DNA of 64,000 nt from Mucilaginibacter straminoryzae (GCF_022953055.1 NZ_JALJEJ010000011.1:62001-126000), one strand, 5' to 3'. Shown: positions 45,578 through 55,859, numbered from the stretch's first letter. Numbers and translations are program-made. The notes: generated from the sequence alone by a model not told the origin.

Positions 45578-45787
45578 ATGAAAAACTCAGAAATTTTAGG
45601 TCTGTCAACTGAAGAGTTGACCGCAAGAATTAACGAGGAAAAGAACAATCTCAATAAGTTGAAATTTGCTCATGCGGTTTCGGCCATTGAAAATCCGTCT
45701 CGTATCACTAAAGTACGTAAGGATATTGCTCGTTTAAATACCGAATTAACAAAGCGTAAAGCGGCATCAGCTTCTGAACAGAAATAA
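45578..45787 (+). CDS. rpmC: Ribosomal protein L29
   Basis: A 69-residue 50S protein; KLKFAHAVSAIENPSRI and RKDIARLNTEL are typical of bacteroidotal L29. Confidence 0.96.
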   Translation: MKNSEILGLSTEELTARINEEKNNLNKLKFAHAVSAIENPSRITKVRKDIARLNTELTKRKAASASEQK

Positions 45788-45805
45788 CAATCAGCGTCGG
45801 AAACA

Positions 45806-46060
45806 ATGGAAAGAAATTTAAGAAAAACACGTACCGGTCTGGTAGTTAGCAATAAGATGGATAAATCTATTGTTGTTGCCGTGGAGCGTAAGGTAAAACA
45901 CCCTATCTACGGTAAGTTCGTAAAGAAAACTACCAAATTTATGGCTCATGATGAGCAGAATACCTGTGGTATTGGCGATACCGTATTGATTATGGAAACA
46001 CGCCCGCTGAGCAAAAACAAAAACTGGAGATTAGTTCAAATTTTAGAAAGGGCTAAATAA
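45806..46060 (+). CDS. rpsQ: Ribosomal protein S17
   Basis: An 84-residue 30S protein with [19 protein letters not shown] and [16 protein letters not shown]. Confidence 0.97.
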   Translation: MERNLRKTRTGLVVSNKMDKSIVVAVERKVKHPIYGKFVKKTTKFMAHDEQNTCGIGDTVLIMETRPLSKNKNWRLVQILERAK

Positions 46061-46061
46061 C

Positions 46062-46430
46062 ATGGTACAACAGGAATCAAGATTGAACGTAGCCGATAAC
46101 AGCGGCGCTAAAGAAGTTTTAGTGATCCGTGTATTAGGCGGTACCGGTAAAAGATATGCCTCTATCGGTGATAAGATTGTAGTTACCGTAAAAAGCGCAC
46201 TGCCATCTGGCAACGTTAAAAAAGGTAGCGTATCTAAAGCGGTAGTGGTTCGCACCAAAAAAGAAATCCGTCGTAAAGATGGTTCTTATATCCGTTTCGA
46301 CGACAATGCAGCTGTTTTGTTAAACAACCAGGACGAGCCACGTGGTACACGTATCTTCGGCCCAGTTGCCCGTGAGCTGCGTGAAAAACAATTCATGAAG
46401 ATTGTATCATTAGCACCGGAGGTACTGTAA
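46062..46430 (+). CDS. rplN: Ribosomal protein L14
   Basis: A 122-residue 50S protein: [19 protein letters not shown] and [20 protein letters not shown]. It starts one base after the rpsQ stop. Confidence 0.98.
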   Translation: MVQQESRLNVADNSGAKEVLVIRVLGGTGKRYASIGDKIVVTVKSALPSGNVKKGSVSKAVVVRTKKEIRRKDGSYIRFDDNAAVLLNNQDEPRGTRIFGPVARELREKQFMKIVSLAPEVL

Positions 46431-46431
46431 A

Positions 46432-46773
46432 ATGGAAAGAAAGAAAAACACACAGCCTAAGCTGAAGATCAAAAAGGGTGATCTGGTAAAGGTAATCGCC
46501 GGTGACTCTAAAGGATCACAGGGTAAGGTAACCGAAGTTATCATAGCAACTAACCGTGCGGTGGTAGAAGGCGTAAACCTGGTGTCTAAACACACCAAAC
46601 CAAACGCTGCTAACCCTAATGGTGGTATTGTTAAACAAGAAGCTGCTATTCACATCTCTAACCTGATGCTGGTTGATCCTAAATCAGGCGAGGCTACCCG
46701 CGTTGGCCGTAAAAAGAACAGCGAAGGTAAGTTAGTAAGGTTCGCAAAAAAATCAGGGGAGGAAATTAAGTAA
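46432..46773 (+). CDS. rplX: Ribosomal protein L24
   Basis: A 113-residue 50S assembly initiator with the KOW motif [20 protein letters not shown] and [20 protein letters not shown]. It overlaps the rplE start by one base (TAATG). Confidence 0.97.
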   Translation: MERKKNTQPKLKIKKGDLVKVIAGDSKGSQGKVTEVIIATNRAVVEGVNLVSKHTKPNAANPNGGIVKQEAAIHISNLMLVDPKSGEATRVGRKKNSEGKLVRFAKKSGEEIK

Positions 46774-47342
46774 TGGCTTATATACCTAGGTTAAAAACCA
46801 AATACAAAGAAGAGATCCGCACCGCGCTGAAAGATAAATTTCAGTACAAAAGCGTAATGCAGGTTCCTAAGCTGGAGAAGATCGCGATCAACCAGGGTGT
46901 TGGCGGCGCTACTTCAGATAAAAAACTGATCGAGGTTGCTATTAACGAATTATCTACCATCACTGGTCAGCAAGCGGTAGCTTCACGTTCTAAGAAAGAT
47001 ATCTCTAACTTCAAATTACGTAAAAACATGCCTATCGGCGTTCGTGTAACTTTACGTGATAACAACATGTATGAGTTCTTAGACCGTCTGATCGCTGTAG
47101 CTTTACCACGTATCCGTGATTTCAAAGGGATCAACGATAAAGGTTTCGACGGAAAAGGTAACTATACGCTGGGTATTACCGAGCAAATTATCTTCCCTGA
47201 AATTAATATCGATAAGATTAACAAAATCATGGGTATGGATATTACCTTTGTAACCTCAGCAACAAACGATGTTGAAGCGCTGGAGTTGCTGAAACAATTT
47301 GGTTTACCATTTAAAAATCAAAATCCACAACAAAATGGCTAA
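46773..47342 (+). CDS. rplE: Ribosomal protein L5
   Basis: A 189-residue 5S rRNA-binding protein with [31 protein letters not shown] and [11 protein letters not shown]. Its last 8 bases overlap the rpsN start. Confidence 0.98.
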   Translation: MAYIPRLKTKYKEEIRTALKDKFQYKSVMQVPKLEKIAINQGVGGATSDKKLIEVAINELSTITGQQAVASRSKKDISNFKLRKNMPIGVRVTLRDNNMYEFLDRLIAVALPRIRDFKGINDKGFDGKGNYTLGITEQIIFPEINIDKINKIMGMDITFVTSATNDVEALELLKQFGLPFKNQNPQQNG

Positions 47343-47604
47343 GGAAGGTGTAAAGGCACGTGAACTTAAACGTGCTAAGTTAGTAGCTAAATACGCTGAA
47401 AAAAGAGCAGCCCTTAAAGCCGCTGGCGATTATATCGCTTTAGACAAACTGCCAAAGGCAGCTTCACCGGTAAAACTGCACAACCGTTGCAAATTAACCG
47501 GCCGTCCTAGAGGTTATATGCGTCAGTTTGGTATTTCACGTGTAACATTCCGTGAAATGGCACTGGCTGGTAAGATCCCAGGGGTTAAGAAAGCAAGCTG
47601 GTAA
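47335..47604 (+). CDS. rpsN: Ribosomal protein S14
   Basis: An 89-residue 30S protein starting [15 protein letters not shown] at 47335. A longer frame upstream lies inside rplE and is not used. It has [19 protein letters not shown] but no four-cysteine zinc knuckle, so this is the zinc-independent (C-) form. Confidence 0.97.
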   Translation: MAKEGVKARELKRAKLVAKYAEKRAALKAAGDYIALDKLPKAASPVKLHNRCKLTGRPRGYMRQFGISRVTFREMALAGKIPGVKKASW

Positions 47605-47611
47605 CAATATT

Positions 47612-47700
47612 TAATTTCGGATTTCGAATGTTCAATTTCGGAATCTGAAATTCTTATTAAAAGATAAATTCGAAATCGGACATCCGACATTCGAAATACG
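47612..47700. repeat. Word-repeat hairpin between rpsN and rpsH (ATTTCGAA / TTCGAAAT)
   Basis: Left arm words ATTTCGGATTTCGAATG pair with right arm CATTCGAAATACG and CGAAATCGGAC. The words match those near tRNA-Gln at 10701. A small GC hairpin (CAGGGATAGGCCCTG) follows at 47721. Confidence 0.75.
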
Positions 47701-47766
47701 ACTAACCGATGGAAGGTCGCCAGGGATAGGCCCTGAAGGAAACCACCATCAATACTTTAAATTTAA

Positions 47767-48165
47767 ATGAATACAGATCCAATCGCAGATTATCTTACAC
47801 GAGTAAGGAATGCTATTAAAGCCAACCATAGGGTTGTTGAAATTCCTGCATCAAATCTGAAGAAGGAAATCACTAAAGTGCTTTTCGACAAAGGTTACAT
47901 TGCAAATTACAAATTTGAGGATAACGGTCCTCAGGGCATCATCAAAGTTGCTTTGAAGTACCATCCGGTAACCAAAATTCCTGCTATCCGCACACTTACA
48001 CGCGTTAGCAAACCAGGTTTGAGAAAATATGCAGGCACTACTAACATGCCTCGCGTATTAAATGGTTTAGGTATCGCTATTTTATCAACCTCTAAAGGTG
48101 TGATGACCGACAAGGAAGCACGCGTTAAGAACGTTGGTGGCGAGGTATTGTGCTACATTTATTAA
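47767..48165 (+). CDS. rpsH: Ribosomal protein S8
   Basis: A 132-residue 30S protein: [20 protein letters not shown] and [17 protein letters not shown]. Normal length. Confidence 0.98.
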   Translation: MNTDPIADYLTRVRNAIKANHRVVEIPASNLKKEITKVLFDKGYIANYKFEDNGPQGIIKVALKYHPVTKIPAIRTLTRVSKPGLRKYAGTTNMPRVLNGLGIAILSTSKGVMTDKEARVKNVGGEVLCYIY

Positions 48166-48169
48166 TAAC

Positions 48170-48184
48170 AGGAGGAATTAAGCA
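48170..48184 (+). promoter_or_regulatory. Strong Shine-Dalgarno sequence of rplF
   Basis: AGGAGG at 48170-48175, nine bases before the rplF ATG. It is the second such strong site in the ribosomal genes of this window. Confidence 0.75.
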
Positions 48185-48742
48185 ATGTCAAGAGTAGGAA
48201 AAGCACCTATAACAATCCCTTCAGGCGTTACTGTTACCGTTTCTAATGAGAACGTGGTAACTGTAAAAGGCCCGAAAGGCGAATTACATCAGGCTGTAGA
48301 CAGTGACATCACTGTTAGCCAGGAAGACGGAAGCATCGTGGTAACACGCCCTTCTGATCAAAAACGTCATAAAGCATTACACGGTTTATACCGCGCTTTA
48401 TTAAATAACATGGTAGTTGGTGTAACAACAGGTTACAAGCTTGAGCAAGAGCTTGTAGGTGTGGGTTACCGCGCTACTAACACAGGTAATACATTAGATC
48501 TGGTGCTGGGTTATTCTCACCACTATGTATTTGAATTACCAAACGAAATTAAAGTAACAACAACTGCTGAAAAGGGTAAAAACCCTACTATCATCCTTGA
48601 ATCAATTGATAAACAATTGATCGGACAGGTAGCTGCCAAAATCCGTTCGCTGCGCGCACCAGAGCCTTACAAAGGTAAAGGTATCAAGTTTGTTGGCGAG
48701 GAATTAAGAAGAAAAGCAGGTAAATCAGCATCTAAAAAATAA
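48185..48742 (+). CDS. rplF: Ribosomal protein L6
   Basis: A 185-residue 50S protein with [15 protein letters not shown] and the C-terminal [21 protein letters not shown]. Confidence 0.98.
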   Translation: MSRVGKAPITIPSGVTVTVSNENVVTVKGPKGELHQAVDSDITVSQEDGSIVVTRPSDQKRHKALHGLYRALLNNMVVGVTTGYKLEQELVGVGYRATNTGNTLDLVLGYSHHYVFELPNEIKVTTTAEKGKNPTIILESIDKQLIGQVAAKIRSLRAPEPYKGKGIKFVGEELRRKAGKSASKK

Positions 48743-48747
48743 TCGTC

Positions 48748-49098
48748 ATGGCAGGTAAAATATCAAGAAGAGACAGAATTAAAAAAGGAATCAGAAAACG
48801 TATTTCAGGTTCTACAGAACGTCCTCGGTTATCTGTTTACAGGAGCAATAAAGGAATTTATGCTCAGATCATCGACGATGTACAAGGTAAAACAATCGTA
48901 TCAGCATCATCTTTGTCAAAAGATTTTTCTGCAACAGGTACCAAAGCAGAGCAATCTGCAGCAGTTGGTAAACTGGTTGCGCAAAAAGCAATCGCCGCAG
49001 GTATTACAACTGTAGTATTTGACAGAAATGGTTACTTGTACCATGGCCGTGTTAAATCACTGGCAGACGGTGCACGTGAAGGTGGTTTAAATTTTTAA
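48748..49098 (+). CDS. rplR: Ribosomal protein L18
   Basis: A 116-residue 5S rRNA-binding protein; [20 protein letters not shown] and [20 protein letters not shown]. Confidence 0.97.
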   Translation: MAGKISRRDRIKKGIRKRISGSTERPRLSVYRSNKGIYAQIIDDVQGKTIVSASSLSKDFSATGTKAEQSAAVGKLVAQKAIAAGITTVVFDRNGYLYHGRVKSLADGAREGGLNF

Positions 49099-49111
49099 TT
49101 GAAGCAAAGAG

Positions 49112-49630
49112 ATGTCAGCAATAAATGTTAAAAGAGTAAAAACCAGCGAGATCGAATTAAAAGATCGTCTGGTAAGCATACAACGCGTTGCCAAAGTAAC
49201 CAAAGGTGGCCGTACATTCAGCTTCTCAGCCATTGTGGTTGTAGGCGACGAAAACGGTGTTGTTGGTTACGGTTTAGGTAAAGCAAAAGAGGTTACCGAG
49301 GCTATCGCTAAAGGTATCGATGATGCTAAAAAGAACCTGGTAAAAGTGCCTATCATCAACGGTACTGTACCTCACGAACAATACGGTAAATATTCTGGTG
49401 GTTTCGTATTCGTAAAACCAGCTGCAACCGGTACCGGCGTTATTGCCGGTGGTGCGATGCGCGCTGTGTTAGAGAGTGCCGGTATCCACAACGTATTGGC
49501 AAAATCAAAAGGTTCATCAAACCCGCACAACGTGGTTAAAGCAACTGTATTTGCCCTTGCGCAACTGCGCGATGCTTATACCGTAGCGCAACACCGCGGT
49601 GTTAACTTAGGTAAAGTATTTAACGGATAA
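49112..49630 (+). CDS. rpsE: Ribosomal protein S5
   Basis: A 172-residue 30S protein; [20 protein letters not shown] and [20 protein letters not shown]. Normal length. Confidence 0.98.
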   Translation: MSAINVKRVKTSEIELKDRLVSIQRVAKVTKGGRTFSFSAIVVVGDENGVVGYGLGKAKEVTEAIAKGIDDAKKNLVKVPIINGTVPHEQYGKYSGGFVFVKPAATGTGVIAGGAMRAVLESAGIHNVLAKSKGSSNPHNVVKATVFALAQLRDAYTVAQHRGVNLGKVFNG

Positions 49631-49637
49631 TCAAATC

Positions 49638-49817
49638 ATGGCTAAGATCAAAATAACACAGATAAAAAGCGTTATCGACAGAAACGAACGCCAGAAGAAG
49701 ACCATCCAGGCTTTGGGTTTGAAGAAGATCAACCATAGCGTAGAAGTTGAAGCTACTCCGGCTATCATCGGTATGGTCCGTGCAGTTAATCATTTGGTAG
49801 CAGTTGAAACTATTTAA
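49638..49817 (+). CDS. rpmD: Ribosomal protein L30
   Basis: A 59-residue 50S protein, MAKIKITQIKSVIDRNERQK then ALGLKKINHSVEV, in the expected place between rpsE and rplO. Its stop lies 4 bases before the rplO ATG. Confidence 0.95.
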   Translation: MAKIKITQIKSVIDRNERQKKTIQALGLKKINHSVEVEATPAIIGMVRAVNHLVAVETI

Positions 49818-49821
49818 GATC

Positions 49822-50268
49822 ATGAATTTAAGTAATCTGAAACCTGCAAAAGGTTCTGTAAAAGATAGCAAAAGGATTGGCCGCGGTACAGGCTCTGGCA
49901 AGGGCGGTACATCAACACGTGGTCATAAAGGTGCCGGTTCACGCTCTGGTACTACCACTAAGGTAGGTTTTGAGGGTGGCCAGATGCCATTACAACGCCG
50001 CGTTCCTAAGGTGGGCTTTAAAAACCCTAACCGTGTAGAGTATGTAGGTGTAAACTTAGACGTTTTGCAAAAACTGGCTGATGAGCATTCAGTGGCTGCA
50101 ATTGACTTTGATACCCTTCGTCAACACGGATTGGTTTCAAAAAATGACCTGGTAAAAGTATTAGGTCGTGGTGAACTGAAAGCTAAGCTTGACATCAAAG
50201 CACACGCGTTTTCAGCTTCTGCCCAAAAAGCTATTGAAGCAGCCGGTGGTTCCATCGTTAAGTTATAA
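49822..50268 (+). CDS. rplO: Ribosomal protein L15
   Basis: A 148-residue 50S protein starting MNLSNLKPAKGSVKDSKR; the Gly-rich stretch GRGTGSGKGGTSTRGHKG is typical. I use the ATG at 49822; a longer TTG reading at 49804 would overlap rpmD. Confidence 0.97.
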   Translation: MNLSNLKPAKGSVKDSKRIGRGTGSGKGGTSTRGHKGAGSRSGTTTKVGFEGGQMPLQRRVPKVGFKNPNRVEYVGVNLDVLQKLADEHSVAAIDFDTLRQHGLVSKNDLVKVLGRGELKAKLDIKAHAFSASAQKAIEAAGGSIVKL

Positions 50269-50274
50269 TTTTCA

Positions 50275-51630
50275 ATGAAAAGATTTTTCACCACATTATC
50301 TAATATCTGGAAAATCGAAGATCTAAGAGTGCGTATTACTAACACACTCTTATTTCTTTTAATATACCGGGTAGGTTCTTTTATCGTACTGCCAGGTGTT
50401 GATCCGGCTTCGTTAAACTCGCAACGCGCTAAAGAAGGGCTGTTGGGCTTACTGAATATGTTTGCCGGCGGTTCGTTCTCACGTGCGTCTATTTTTGCGT
50501 TAGGGGTAATGCCGTATATCTCTGCATCTATTGTGGTGCAGCTTTTAGGTATCGCAGTGCCTTATTTTACTAAGTTGCAGAAAGAGGGTGAAAGCGGCCG
50601 TAACAAACTTAACCAGTGGACCCGTTACCTGACTATCGCTATTACAGCGGCTCAGGCTATCGGTTACATTCGTACCCAAATCACTCCGGATTCTATCAGC
50701 CCTGTATTAGGCGCTACCTGGTTCAGCATTACTTCGGTATTTGTGTTAACCGCAGGTACGTTATTTGTAATGTGGCTGGGTGAAAAAATCACTGATAAAG
50801 GTATTGGTAACGGTATTTCCCTGATCATCATGGTAGGTATCATTGCGCAATTGCCTTCAGCAATCGTAAGCGAATTTGAATCACGTGTAACCGGCGCTAA
50901 CAGCGGCGGTTTGCTGATCTTCATCGTTGAGTTTGTGGCGCTGATCGCAGTAGTGATGTTCACCATCCTGATTGTACAGGGTACCCGCAAAATTGCCGTT
51001 CAGTATGCAAAACGTATCGTTGGTAATAAACAATATGGCGGCGTTCGTCAGTACATTCCTTTAAAAGTGAATGCTGCCGGTGTAATGCCGATCATCTTCG
51101 CACAAGCGCTGATGTTTATCCCAACTACAATTGCTTCGTTCTTTCCTAAGATGGCTTCAAGCCCTGTGCTAATCCTGTTGTCTAACTATACTTCATGGTT
51201 ACACAACCTGGTATTTGCCATCCTGATCATCCTGTTTACGTATTTTTATACGGCTATTACCGTTAACCCTAAACAGATGTCGGACGATATGAAGAAGAAC
51301 GGCGGATTTATCCCCGGTGTTAAACCAGGTAACCCCACAATTGACTTTATCGACGACGTGATCTCTAAGATCACGCTGCCAGGCTCTATATTCTTAGCAA
51401 TAGTTGCTATCATCCCGGCCCTGGCAAATCTTACCGGTGTAAACAGCCAGTTCGCCAGATTCTTTGGTGGTACTTCGCTGATCATTCTGGTAGGTGTGGT
51501 ATTGGATACTTTGCAACAGATCGAAAGTCACTTGTTGATGCGCCATTACGACGGTTTGATGAAAACCGGAAGAATTAAAGGTCGCACCGCGATACCTACA
51601 GCTGCTGGCACCACGCCTCCGGCTATCTGA
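50275..51630 (+). CDS. secY: Preprotein translocase subunit SecY
   Basis: A 451-residue, ten-segment channel of the Sec translocon. Signatures are IFALGVMPYISASIVVQLLG (segment 2) and GIGNGISLIIMVGI. Length is normal. It is 6 bp after rplO and 15 bp before map, as in many bacteria. Confidence 0.98.
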   Translation: MKRFFTTLSNIWKIEDLRVRITNTLLFLLIYRVGSFIVLPGVDPASLNSQRAKEGLLGLLNMFAGGSFSRASIFALGVMPYISASIVVQLLGIAVPYFTKLQKEGESGRNKLNQWTRYLTIAITAAQAIGYIRTQITPDSISPVLGATWFSITSVFVLTAGTLFVMWLGEKITDKGIGNGISLIIMVGIIAQLPSAIVSEFESRVTGANSGGLLIFIVEFVALIAVVMFTILIVQGTRKIAVQYAKRIVGNKQYGGVRQYIPLKVNAAGVMPIIFAQALMFIPTTIASFFPKMASSPVLILLSNYTSWLHNLVFAILIILFTYFYTAITVNPKQMSDDMKKNGGFIPGVKPGNPTIDFIDDVISKITLPGSIFLAIVAIIPALANLTGVNSQFARFFGGTSLIILVGVVLDTLQQIESHLLMRHYDGLMKTGRIKGRTAIPTAAGTTPPAI

Positions 51631-51645
51631 TCTGGAGATATTTAA

Positions 51646-52434
51646 ATGGCAAAAAAAATCCACTATAAATCTGCAGAAGAAATTGAATTAATAAGGGAAA
51701 GCGCCTTATTATTATCTAAAACACTCGGAGAGATAGCCAAGGTTATCGCTCCGGGTGTTACTACTAAAAAGCTGAACGATCTGGCCGAACAGTTTATCCG
51801 CGATAATGGCGGCGTTCCTGCTTTTCTAAACTACCACGGTTTTCCTTACTCTTTGTGTATCTCACCCAATGATCAGGTGGTGCATGGTTTCCCTGGCGAT
51901 AAAGAACTGCGCGACGGAGATCTGATCTCTGTTGATTGTGGCGTGATCCTGAACAAGTACATCAGCGATTCTGCTTATACCTTTGGTGTTGGCGAAGTGA
52001 GCGAAGAGAACAAGAACCTGATGCGTGTTACACAGGAATGCCTTGCGCTTGGTATAGAGAAAGCGGTAGCCGGTTTACGCGTAGGCGATATTGGTTATGC
52101 GGTGCAACATCATGCAGAGAAACATGGTTATGGCGTGGTAAAGGAACTGGTGGGCCACGGAGTAGGTTTAGAACTGCACGAGAAACCCGAAGTACCTAAC
52201 TACGGTAAACGCGGTTCCGGAACAAAACTGGAAGAGGGGATGGTGATCGCTATCGAACCCATGATTAATGCCGGTAAAGCAGGTGTTAAATTCTGGAATG
52301 ACGGTTGGACGGTTTCTACGGTAGACGGTAAATCTTCAGCACATTATGAGCATACGGTAGCCGTTAGAAAGGGTAAACCGGATGTTCTTTCTACTTTTTC
52401 ATATATCGAAGAAGTTTTAGAAAGAAAAAATTAA
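51646..52434 (+). CDS. map: Methionine aminopeptidase, type I
   Basis: A 262-residue metal enzyme that removes the initiator methionine. Metal and substrate residues are visible in HGFPYSLCISPNDQVVHGFP, SVDCGV, GHGVGLELHEKPEVPNYG, AIEPMI and HYEHTVAV. Short N-terminus without zinc finger. Followed by its own spacer and a new -7 element before infA. Confidence 0.97.
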   Translation: MAKKIHYKSAEEIELIRESALLLSKTLGEIAKVIAPGVTTKKLNDLAEQFIRDNGGVPAFLNYHGFPYSLCISPNDQVVHGFPGDKELRDGDLISVDCGVILNKYISDSAYTFGVGEVSEENKNLMRVTQECLALGIEKAVAGLRVGDIGYAVQHHAEKHGYGVVKELVGHGVGLELHEKPEVPNYGKRGSGTKLEEGMVIAIEPMINAGKAGVKFWNDGWTVSTVDGKSSAHYEHTVAVRKGKPDVLSTFSYIEEVLERKN

Positions 52435-52452
52435 ATTATCAAAAATATTTTT

Positions 52453-52460
52453 TAATTTTG
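52453..52460 (+). promoter_or_regulatory. -7 element TAATTTTG before infA
   Basis: TAATTTTG matches TAnnTTTG, 44 bases before infA; no TTTG at -33. It may give an internal promoter for the infA-rpoA-rplQ part of the operon. Confidence 0.45.
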
Positions 52461-52504
52461 CAACCCGCTTTGAGGGCGGATAACAGAGTAATTATCAATA
52501 AAAT

Positions 52505-52723
52505 ATGGCGAAACAATCATCGATTGAGCAAGACGGTACAATAAAAGAGGCATTGTCTAATGCAATGTTTAGAGTTGAACTGGAGAATGGCCATGAGATA
52601 ATTGCACATATATCAGGAAAGATGCGTATGCACTACATCAAGATTTTACCTGGTGACAGAGTGAAATTAGAGATGAGCCCGTATGATCTGACTAAAGGCA
52701 GAATAACCTACAGATATAAATAA
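52505..52723 (+). CDS. infA: Translation initiation factor IF-1
   Basis: A 72-residue OB-fold protein: [20 protein letters not shown] and RITYRYK at the end. Normal length. Confidence 0.98.
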   Translation: MAKQSSIEQDGTIKEALSNAMFRVELENGHEIIAHISGKMRMHYIKILPGDRVKLEMSPYDLTKGRITYRYK

Positions 52724-52730
52724 AAAAGAG

Positions 52731-52847
52731 ATGAAAGTTAGAGCATCGATCAAAAAGCGTAGCGCTGATTGCAAAATTATCCGTCGTAACGGAAAGCTTT
52801 ACGTGATCAACAAAAAGAACCCTAAATACAAACAACGTCAGGGATAA
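52731..52847 (+). CDS. rpmJ: Ribosomal protein L36
   Basis: A 38-residue 50S protein: [19 protein letters not shown] then [12 protein letters not shown]. It has only one cysteine, so it is the zinc-free type. It lies 7 bp after infA. Confidence 0.96.
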   Translation: MKVRASIKKRSADCKIIRRNGKLYVINKKNPKYKQRQG

Positions 52848-52919
52848 TTAAAAATATTGTTATCGATTCGTACAACGGTAGCCGCCGTTCGGTCGATTAC
52901 TTAAAAACAACTTACAAAT

Positions 52920-53297
52920 ATGGCAAGGATATCAGGTATAGATTTACCAAGAAACAAAAGAGGAGAGATCGGACTTACTTACATCTACGGAATTGGCCGT
53001 TCAACTGCACAGAACATTCTGGACCAGGCTGGCATTTCTTATGATGTTAAAGTACAAGACTGGACCGATGAGCAATTAGCTGCCATTCGTGGTATCATCA
53101 ATGATCAGATCAAAGTAGAAGGTGCTCTGCGCTCTGAAGTGCAATTAAATATTAAACGTTTGATGGATATCGGTTGCTACCGTGGTACCCGTCACCGTAA
53201 AGGCTTACCATTACGTGGTCAGCGTACTAAGAACAACTCACGTACCCGTAAAGGTAAACGTAAGACAGTTGCTAACAAGAAAAAAGCTACTAAGTAA
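52920..53297 (+). CDS. rpsM: Ribosomal protein S13
   Basis: A 125-residue 30S head protein: [20 protein letters not shown] and [20 protein letters not shown]. Normal length. A 149-bp spacer with a hairpin follows. Confidence 0.98.
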   Translation: MARISGIDLPRNKRGEIGLTYIYGIGRSTAQNILDQAGISYDVKVQDWTDEQLAAIRGIINDQIKVEGALRSEVQLNIKRLMDIGCYRGTRHRKGLPLRGQRTKNNSRTRKGKRKTVANKKKATK

Positions 53298-53302
53298 TAA
53301 TT

Positions 53303-53442
53303 GATAGATATGAGATGTGAGAAGTTAGATATGAGAAATATCTCCCGAGCATCTCAAATCTGGAATAACAAAAGATAAAAGCAGTTATGAGTGCCGGGTT
53401 GGAGTAAGTTCTCACATCTCAAGTCTCATATCTAAAATCTAA
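53303..53442. repeat. Word-repeat hairpin between rpsM and rpsK (GAGATGTGAGA / TCTCACATCTC)
   Basis: Left arm 53303-53338 has ATATGAGATGTGAGAAG; right arm 53409-53440 has TTCTCACATCTCAAGTCTC. The arms are ~70 bases apart. The right arm abuts the rpsK start codon. Confidence 0.8.
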
Positions 53443-53446
53443 AGAA

Positions 53447-53836
53447 ATGGCAAAAGCTAAAAAAGTAACCAAAAAACGTATCGTAGTAGTTGAGCCTGTT
53501 GGTCAGGCACACATCAATGCTACTTTTAACAACATCATTGTAACCCTTACCAATATCCAGGGCCAGGCTATTTCATGGTCTTCAGCTGGTAAAATGGGTT
53601 TCAAAGGTTCTAAAAAGAACACTCCTTACGCTGCATCACAAGCTGCTGCCGATTGCGGTAAAACAGCTTATGATTTAGGCTTACGTAAAGTAGAGGTGTT
53701 TGTTAAAGGTCCGGGTGCCGGCCGCGAGTCTGCAATCCGTACCCTGCAAACTACAGGTATCGAGGTTACTCAGATTAAGGACATCACTCCGCTACCTCAC
53801 AATGGTTGCCGTCCGTCTAAACGCAGAAGAGTTTAA
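53447..53836 (+). CDS. rpsK: Ribosomal protein S11
   Basis: A 129-residue 30S platform protein: [18 protein letters not shown] and [13 protein letters not shown] at the end. Normal length. Confidence 0.98.
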   Translation: MAKAKKVTKKRIVVVEPVGQAHINATFNNIIVTLTNIQGQAISWSSAGKMGFKGSKKNTPYAASQAAADCGKTAYDLGLRKVEVFVKGPGAGRESAIRTLQTTGIEVTQIKDITPLPHNGCRPSKRRRV

Positions 53837-53901
53837 TTAATATTTATTTTAAAGCTAAGATCCGGTAGCTGCGGGCTATCAGGTACTTTAAAAACACAAC
53901 A

Positions 53902-54510
53902 ATGGCTAGATATACAGGTCCAAAATCCAAAATCGCACGTAAATTCCGTGAGCCGATCTTCGGTCCGGATAAAGTGTTAGAAAGAAAAAATTATCCTCCG
54001 GGCATGCACGGTGTCTCTAAAAGAAGAGGCAAACAATCTGAGTATGCTGTTCAGTTGCAGGAAAAACAAAAAGTGAAATACACTTACGGTGTGTTAGAGC
54101 GTCAGTTCGAGAACTTGTTCCACCGCGCTTCTTCACGTGAAGGTATTACCGGTACTAACTTGCTTCAATTACTGGAAGCGCGTTTAGATAACGTAGTTTA
54201 CCGTTTAGGTATTGCTCCAACCCGTTCTGGCGCTCGTCAGTTAGTGGGCCACAAACATATCACTGTTAACGGTGAAGTGGTGAACATCGCTTCTTACACT
54301 GTTAAAGCTGGTGACGTAATTGCAGTTCGCGAGAAGTCAAAAACACTTGAGGCCATCACTAATTCAGTAGCGGGCAGAAGAGTAAACAAATACCCTTGGT
54401 TTGAGTGGGATCATGCTAACCTTTCTGGTAAGTTATTGAACTACCCTAACCGTGATGAGATTCCTGAAAACATCAAAGAGAATCTGATCGTCGAGTTATA
54501 CTCTAAATAA
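53902..54510 (+). CDS. rpsD: Ribosomal protein S4
   Basis: A 202-residue primary 16S-binding protein with [20 protein letters not shown] and the S4 RNA-binding segment [20 protein letters not shown]. Cysteine-free N-terminus (zinc-independent form). Confidence 0.98.
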   Translation: MARYTGPKSKIARKFREPIFGPDKVLERKNYPPGMHGVSKRRGKQSEYAVQLQEKQKVKYTYGVLERQFENLFHRASSREGITGTNLLQLLEARLDNVVYRLGIAPTRSGARQLVGHKHITVNGEVVNIASYTVKAGDVIAVREKSKTLEAITNSVAGRRVNKYPWFEWDHANLSGKLLNYPNRDEIPENIKENLIVELYSK

Positions 54511-54645
54511 GATATAAGAATTGAGATGTGAGATCTGAGACAATGTTGTCGCAGATTTCGCATTTTAGCAAAAATCGAATGATGTGAACATGGGGTATTA
54601 AGCCTGCAAATGGTCTCAAATCTCATATCAAACATCTCAAATCTA
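54511..54645. repeat. Word-repeat hairpin between rpsD and rpoA
   Basis: Left arm 54511-54541 has ATTGAGATGTGAGATCTGAG; right arm 54612-54645 has GGTCTCAAATCTCAT and CATCTCAAATCT. Loop ~70 bases. It ends 30 bases before rpoA. Confidence 0.8.
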
Positions 54646-54674
54646 TTTTAAATAACAATAAACAAAGGATATAA

Positions 54675-55667
54675 ATGGCAATTTTAGCATTTCAAAAACC
54701 AGACAAGGTAATCATGCAGAAGTCGACTGACTTTGATGGTACTTTTGAATTCCGTCCGTTAGAGCCAGGTTTCGGTGTTACCATTGGTAATGCTTTACGT
54801 CGTATCTTACTTTCATCACTGGAAGGTTATGCTATTACTTCTGTACGTTTTTCAGGAGTTACGCATGAGTTTTCAACTATCAAAGGCGTTGTTGAAGACG
54901 TTACCGAGATTATCCTGAACCTTAAACAAGTTAGGTTAAAGAAAACCGGTACCTCTGGTGATACCGAAAAAATATTTGTGATCATCAACGGTCAGGATAC
55001 TTTCAAGGCTGGTGATATCACTAAGTTCTCAAATAACTTTACTGTTCTTAACCCAGAGCTGGTTATTTGCAATATGGATACTGCAGTTACCCTGGAAGTA
55101 GAACTTACTGTAAATAAAGGCCGCGGTTATGTACCGAGCGAAGAGAACAAAAACCCTGATGCAGCTGTAGGTGTAATCGCTATCGATTCTATCTATACGC
55201 CGATCAAGAACGTAAAATATACCATCGAGAACTATCGTGTTGAGCAAAAGACCGACTATGAAAAACTGGTTCTTGATATTGTAACCGACGGTTCTATCCA
55301 CCCTGAAAACGCTTTGAAAGAAGCGGCAAAGATCCTGATCCAGCACTTTATGCTGTTCTCTGATGAGAACATGATGTTAGAGGCTCAGGCTAAAGAAGAA
55401 ACCAAAGAGGTTGACGAGGAAATCCTGCACATGCGCAAGATCCTGAAAACCGAACTGGTTGATCTTGACCTTTCAGTTCGCGCATTAAACTGCTTAAAAG
55501 CAGCTGACATCCGCAGCCTGGCTGATCTGGTTTCTTATGACGTTGCTGATATGCTGAAGTTCAGAAACTTTGGTAAAAAATCACTGACTGAGATTCAGGA
55601 CCTGGTGAAATCAAAAGGTTTATCTTTCGGCATGAACCTGGCGAAATACAAACTGGACGAAGAATAA
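54675..55667 (+). CDS. rpoA: RNA polymerase subunit alpha
   Basis: A 330-residue subunit with the N-terminal assembly domain ([20 protein letters not shown]) and the C-terminal DNA- and regulator-binding domain (~255-330, [20 protein letters not shown]). Normal length and place between rpsD and rplQ. Confidence 0.98.
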   Translation: MAILAFQKPDKVIMQKSTDFDGTFEFRPLEPGFGVTIGNALRRILLSSLEGYAITSVRFSGVTHEFSTIKGVVEDVTEIILNLKQVRLKKTGTSGDTEKIFVIINGQDTFKAGDITKFSNNFTVLNPELVICNMDTAVTLEVELTVNKGRGYVPSEENKNPDAAVGVIAIDSIYTPIKNVKYTIENYRVEQKTDYEKLVLDIVTDGSIHPENALKEAAKILIQHFMLFSDENMMLEAQAKEETKEVDEEILHMRKILKTELVDLDLSVRALNCLKAADIRSLADLVSYDVADMLKFRNFGKKSLTEIQDLVKSKGLSFGMNLAKYKLDEE

Positions 55668-55671
55668 TCTT

Positions 55672-55790
55672 TTAGACATAAGATTAGAGATGTGAGTATT
55701 GAGATACTTGCATCTCTTTTTTTGAAAGTAAATAACGGGAGGTTTATATGAATCTAACAGCTCATATCTAACATCTCAAATCTATAAATA
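55672..55790. repeat. Word-repeat hairpin between rpoA and rplQ
   Basis: Left arm has AGATTAGAGATGTGAGTATTG; right arm has CTCATATCTAACATCTCAAA. Loop ~45 bases. Same family as 44887, 53303 and 54511. Confidence 0.75.
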
Positions 55791-55859
55791 ACAGCGTAAT
55801 TCCGAGGGCTTGACGGCAACGCCGCCCAACGGTATGCACGTGCCACAACAACAAACAAA

